From NCBI RefSeq assembly GCF_038811545.1, contig NZ_CP133319.1, forward strand, positions 4,352,001 through 4,416,000: a DNA stretch of 64,000 nt. The letters are read 5' to 3'. The stretch is from Rhodoligotrophos sp. CJ14. Its GTDB lineage: Bacteria > Pseudomonadota > Alphaproteobacteria > Rhizobiales > Im1. Of the stretch, positions 63,086 to 64,000 are shown one piece after another (the first letter of the stretch is position 1; every line of letters starts with the position of its first letter). The notes beneath the pieces were generated by a model that made no database searches, was not told the origin of the DNA, and saw nothing but the letters and a program-made list of their open reading frames with translations. A program made the translations under genes and the position numbers.

Positions 63086-64000
63086 ATGAAGATGTCGAGG
63101 ACGAAACGGCTGGAGCGGTTGCTGGACCGCTACCGGCACGGTGACTTGGACCGACGCACATTCCTGGGATTGACGGCGGCGGCCGCTGCGACCGTCGGGC
63201 TGTCGGCACGCTGGACCGGACCTGCCTTGGCGGCGGTCCAGTCGGTGCGTTTCGATGGCTGGGGCGGCGTCGTTCAGGAGGCGATCGATAAATACGCCTT
63301 CAAGCCCTATACCGAGAAAACCGGCATCAAGGTGGTGCAGGGCACCTTCGGCGACGAGAACGAGATCATCACCAAGGTGAAGGCATCCTCGCCCGGTGAA
63401 TACCAGATCGTCCATTCCTCGGGCGTTGAGTACTACATCCGCTACGTGCAGGGCGGCTATAATTCAGAGATCAACGAGGCCAACATTCCCAATATGGCGA
63501 ATGTCATGGAAGCGATGATCAAGCCGTTCCGCGACATCACGCCGAAGCTCTCCGCCGTGCCCTATGACTATGGCACGACCGGTATCGCCTATAACACCAA
63601 AGTGATCTCGCCGGAGGAGGCCAAGGAAAAAGGCGTGGCGCTTCTGACGGACCCGCGCTTCAAGGACAAGATCGGCGGCTACGGCAACATGACCAGCCGC
63701 GTCTGGTACGGAGCGCTGGGAACCGGCCAGAATCCGAACGACATCAAGGATATGGACGCTGTTTGGGAGAAGATCAGGGAACAGCGCGACCTGGTGAAGA
63801 AATATTGGAGCTCCGGCGCTGAGCTCATGGACCTCCTGAGCAAGGAAGAGATCGTGGTCACCGATGCCTGGTCGGGCCGCATTGCCGCCCTTCAGCAGCA
63901 GGGTGCGCCGATCGGCTATCTCGATCCGCCCGGCTCCTATGCCTGGATGGAGGACATGCTGGTTCTGAAGGGCTCGCCCATGGCTGAATGCGAAGAGCTC
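63086..64000 (+). CDS. Polyamine-type ABC transporter substrate-binding protein, 3' end outside window
   Basis: 305 codons are visible and the frame is open to the window end, so the gene is partial. GGAGGGAG (63072-63079) precedes the ATG. The N-terminus has a twin-arginine signal (DRRTFLGLTAAAA) ending near ALA. The mature part begins VRFDGWGGVVQEAIDKY, then VPYDYGTTGIAYNTKVIS and DAWSGRIAALQQQGAPIGYLD, the pattern of PotD/PotF binding proteins (SBP_bac_8). The transporter ATPase is not yet seen and may follow outside. Confidence 0.88.
   Translation, partial: MKMSRTKRLERLLDRYRHGDLDRRTFLGLTAAAAATVGLSARWTGPALAAVQSVRFDGWGGVVQEAIDKYAFKPYTEKTGIKVVQGTFGDENEIITKVKASSPGEYQIVHSSGVEYYIRYVQGGYNSEINEANIPNMANVMEAMIKPFRDITPKLSAVPYDYGTTGIAYNTKVISPEEAKEKGVALLTDPRFKDKIGGYGNMTSRVWYGALGTGQNPNDIKDMDAVWEKIREQRDLVKKYWSSGAELMDLLSKEEIVVTDAWSGRIAALQQQGAPIGYLDPPGSYAWMEDMLVLKGSPMAECEEL

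Overview
The window is GC-rich bacterial chromosome with tightly packed, mostly housekeeping and transport genes. It most likely comes from an alphaproteobacterium of the order Hyphomicrobiales (Rhizobiales). Pointers are the order rpsB-tsf-pyrH-frr-uppS-cdsA-dxr-rseP-bamA-fabZ, ribosomal protein S2 with a C-terminal helix-hairpin-helix-like extension, ihfA followed by a MerR regulator and tRNA-Pro, a GTTC-N7-GTTC SOS box before uvrA, a PccA-type carboxylase, and families common in this order (DUF1176, DUF2474, DUF6766, acetylpolyamine amidohydrolase). Genus and species cannot be read from the window.

Layout. 0-3.4 kb: small envelope proteins, a methyltransferase and an AstE/AspA-type deacylase. 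3.4-8.4 kb: an ectoine/polar-amino-acid type ABC uptake system (binding protein plus two permeases, no ATPase gene here), a succinate-semialdehyde-type dehydrogenase and an APH-fold kinase. With the deacylase these look like one catabolic locus. 8.4-15 kb: a DUF1176 protein, an hrpB helicase with a frameshift near its 3' end, a chromate transporter, and a branched-chain-type binding protein with an odd tail. 15-20.6 kb: accessory-looking stretch with small secreted proteins, an XRE repressor flanked by possible operators, an SDR enzyme, a small acetyltransferase, a two-HKD phospholipase D-family protein and tRNA-Pro(GGG). 20.6-25.6 kb: merR, ihfA and a TPP-riboswitch-led thiOSGEF operon for the thiazole half of thiamine.

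25.7-30.8 kb: csbD, rimO, a class III nucleotide cyclase and pccA. 30.8-35.4 kb: an Rrf2 regulator followed by a complete sulfate/thiosulfate importer (sbp-cysT-cysW-cysA). 35.5-42.7 kb: DUF805, a DJ-1/PfpI protein, uvrA and ssb back to back around an SOS box, a DUF995-like protein and a GGDEF cyclase. 42.7-53.7 kb: the large translation, isoprenoid and envelope cluster from rpsB to fabZ. It lacks lpxD between bamA and fabZ, and lpxA/lpxB after fabZ.

53.7-56.3 kb: cydA-cydB plus an unlisted 34-residue DUF2474 gene. 56.6-59.5 kb: a ClpP-fold membrane-anchored protease candidate translationally coupled to a membrane protein, then a Gly/Trp-tailed periplasmic protein. 59.5-64 kb: a polyamine locus with an acetylpolyamine deacetylase, an SSAT-like acetyltransferase and a PotBCD-type transporter whose binding-protein gene runs off the end.

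I saw no CRISPR array, no rRNA, no insertion sequence and no replication origin. No strikingly new system stands out. The best leads are the deacylase/uptake/dehydrogenase/kinase locus, the ClpP-fold pair, the broken lpx gene order, the polyamine acetylation pair and several candidate operators.
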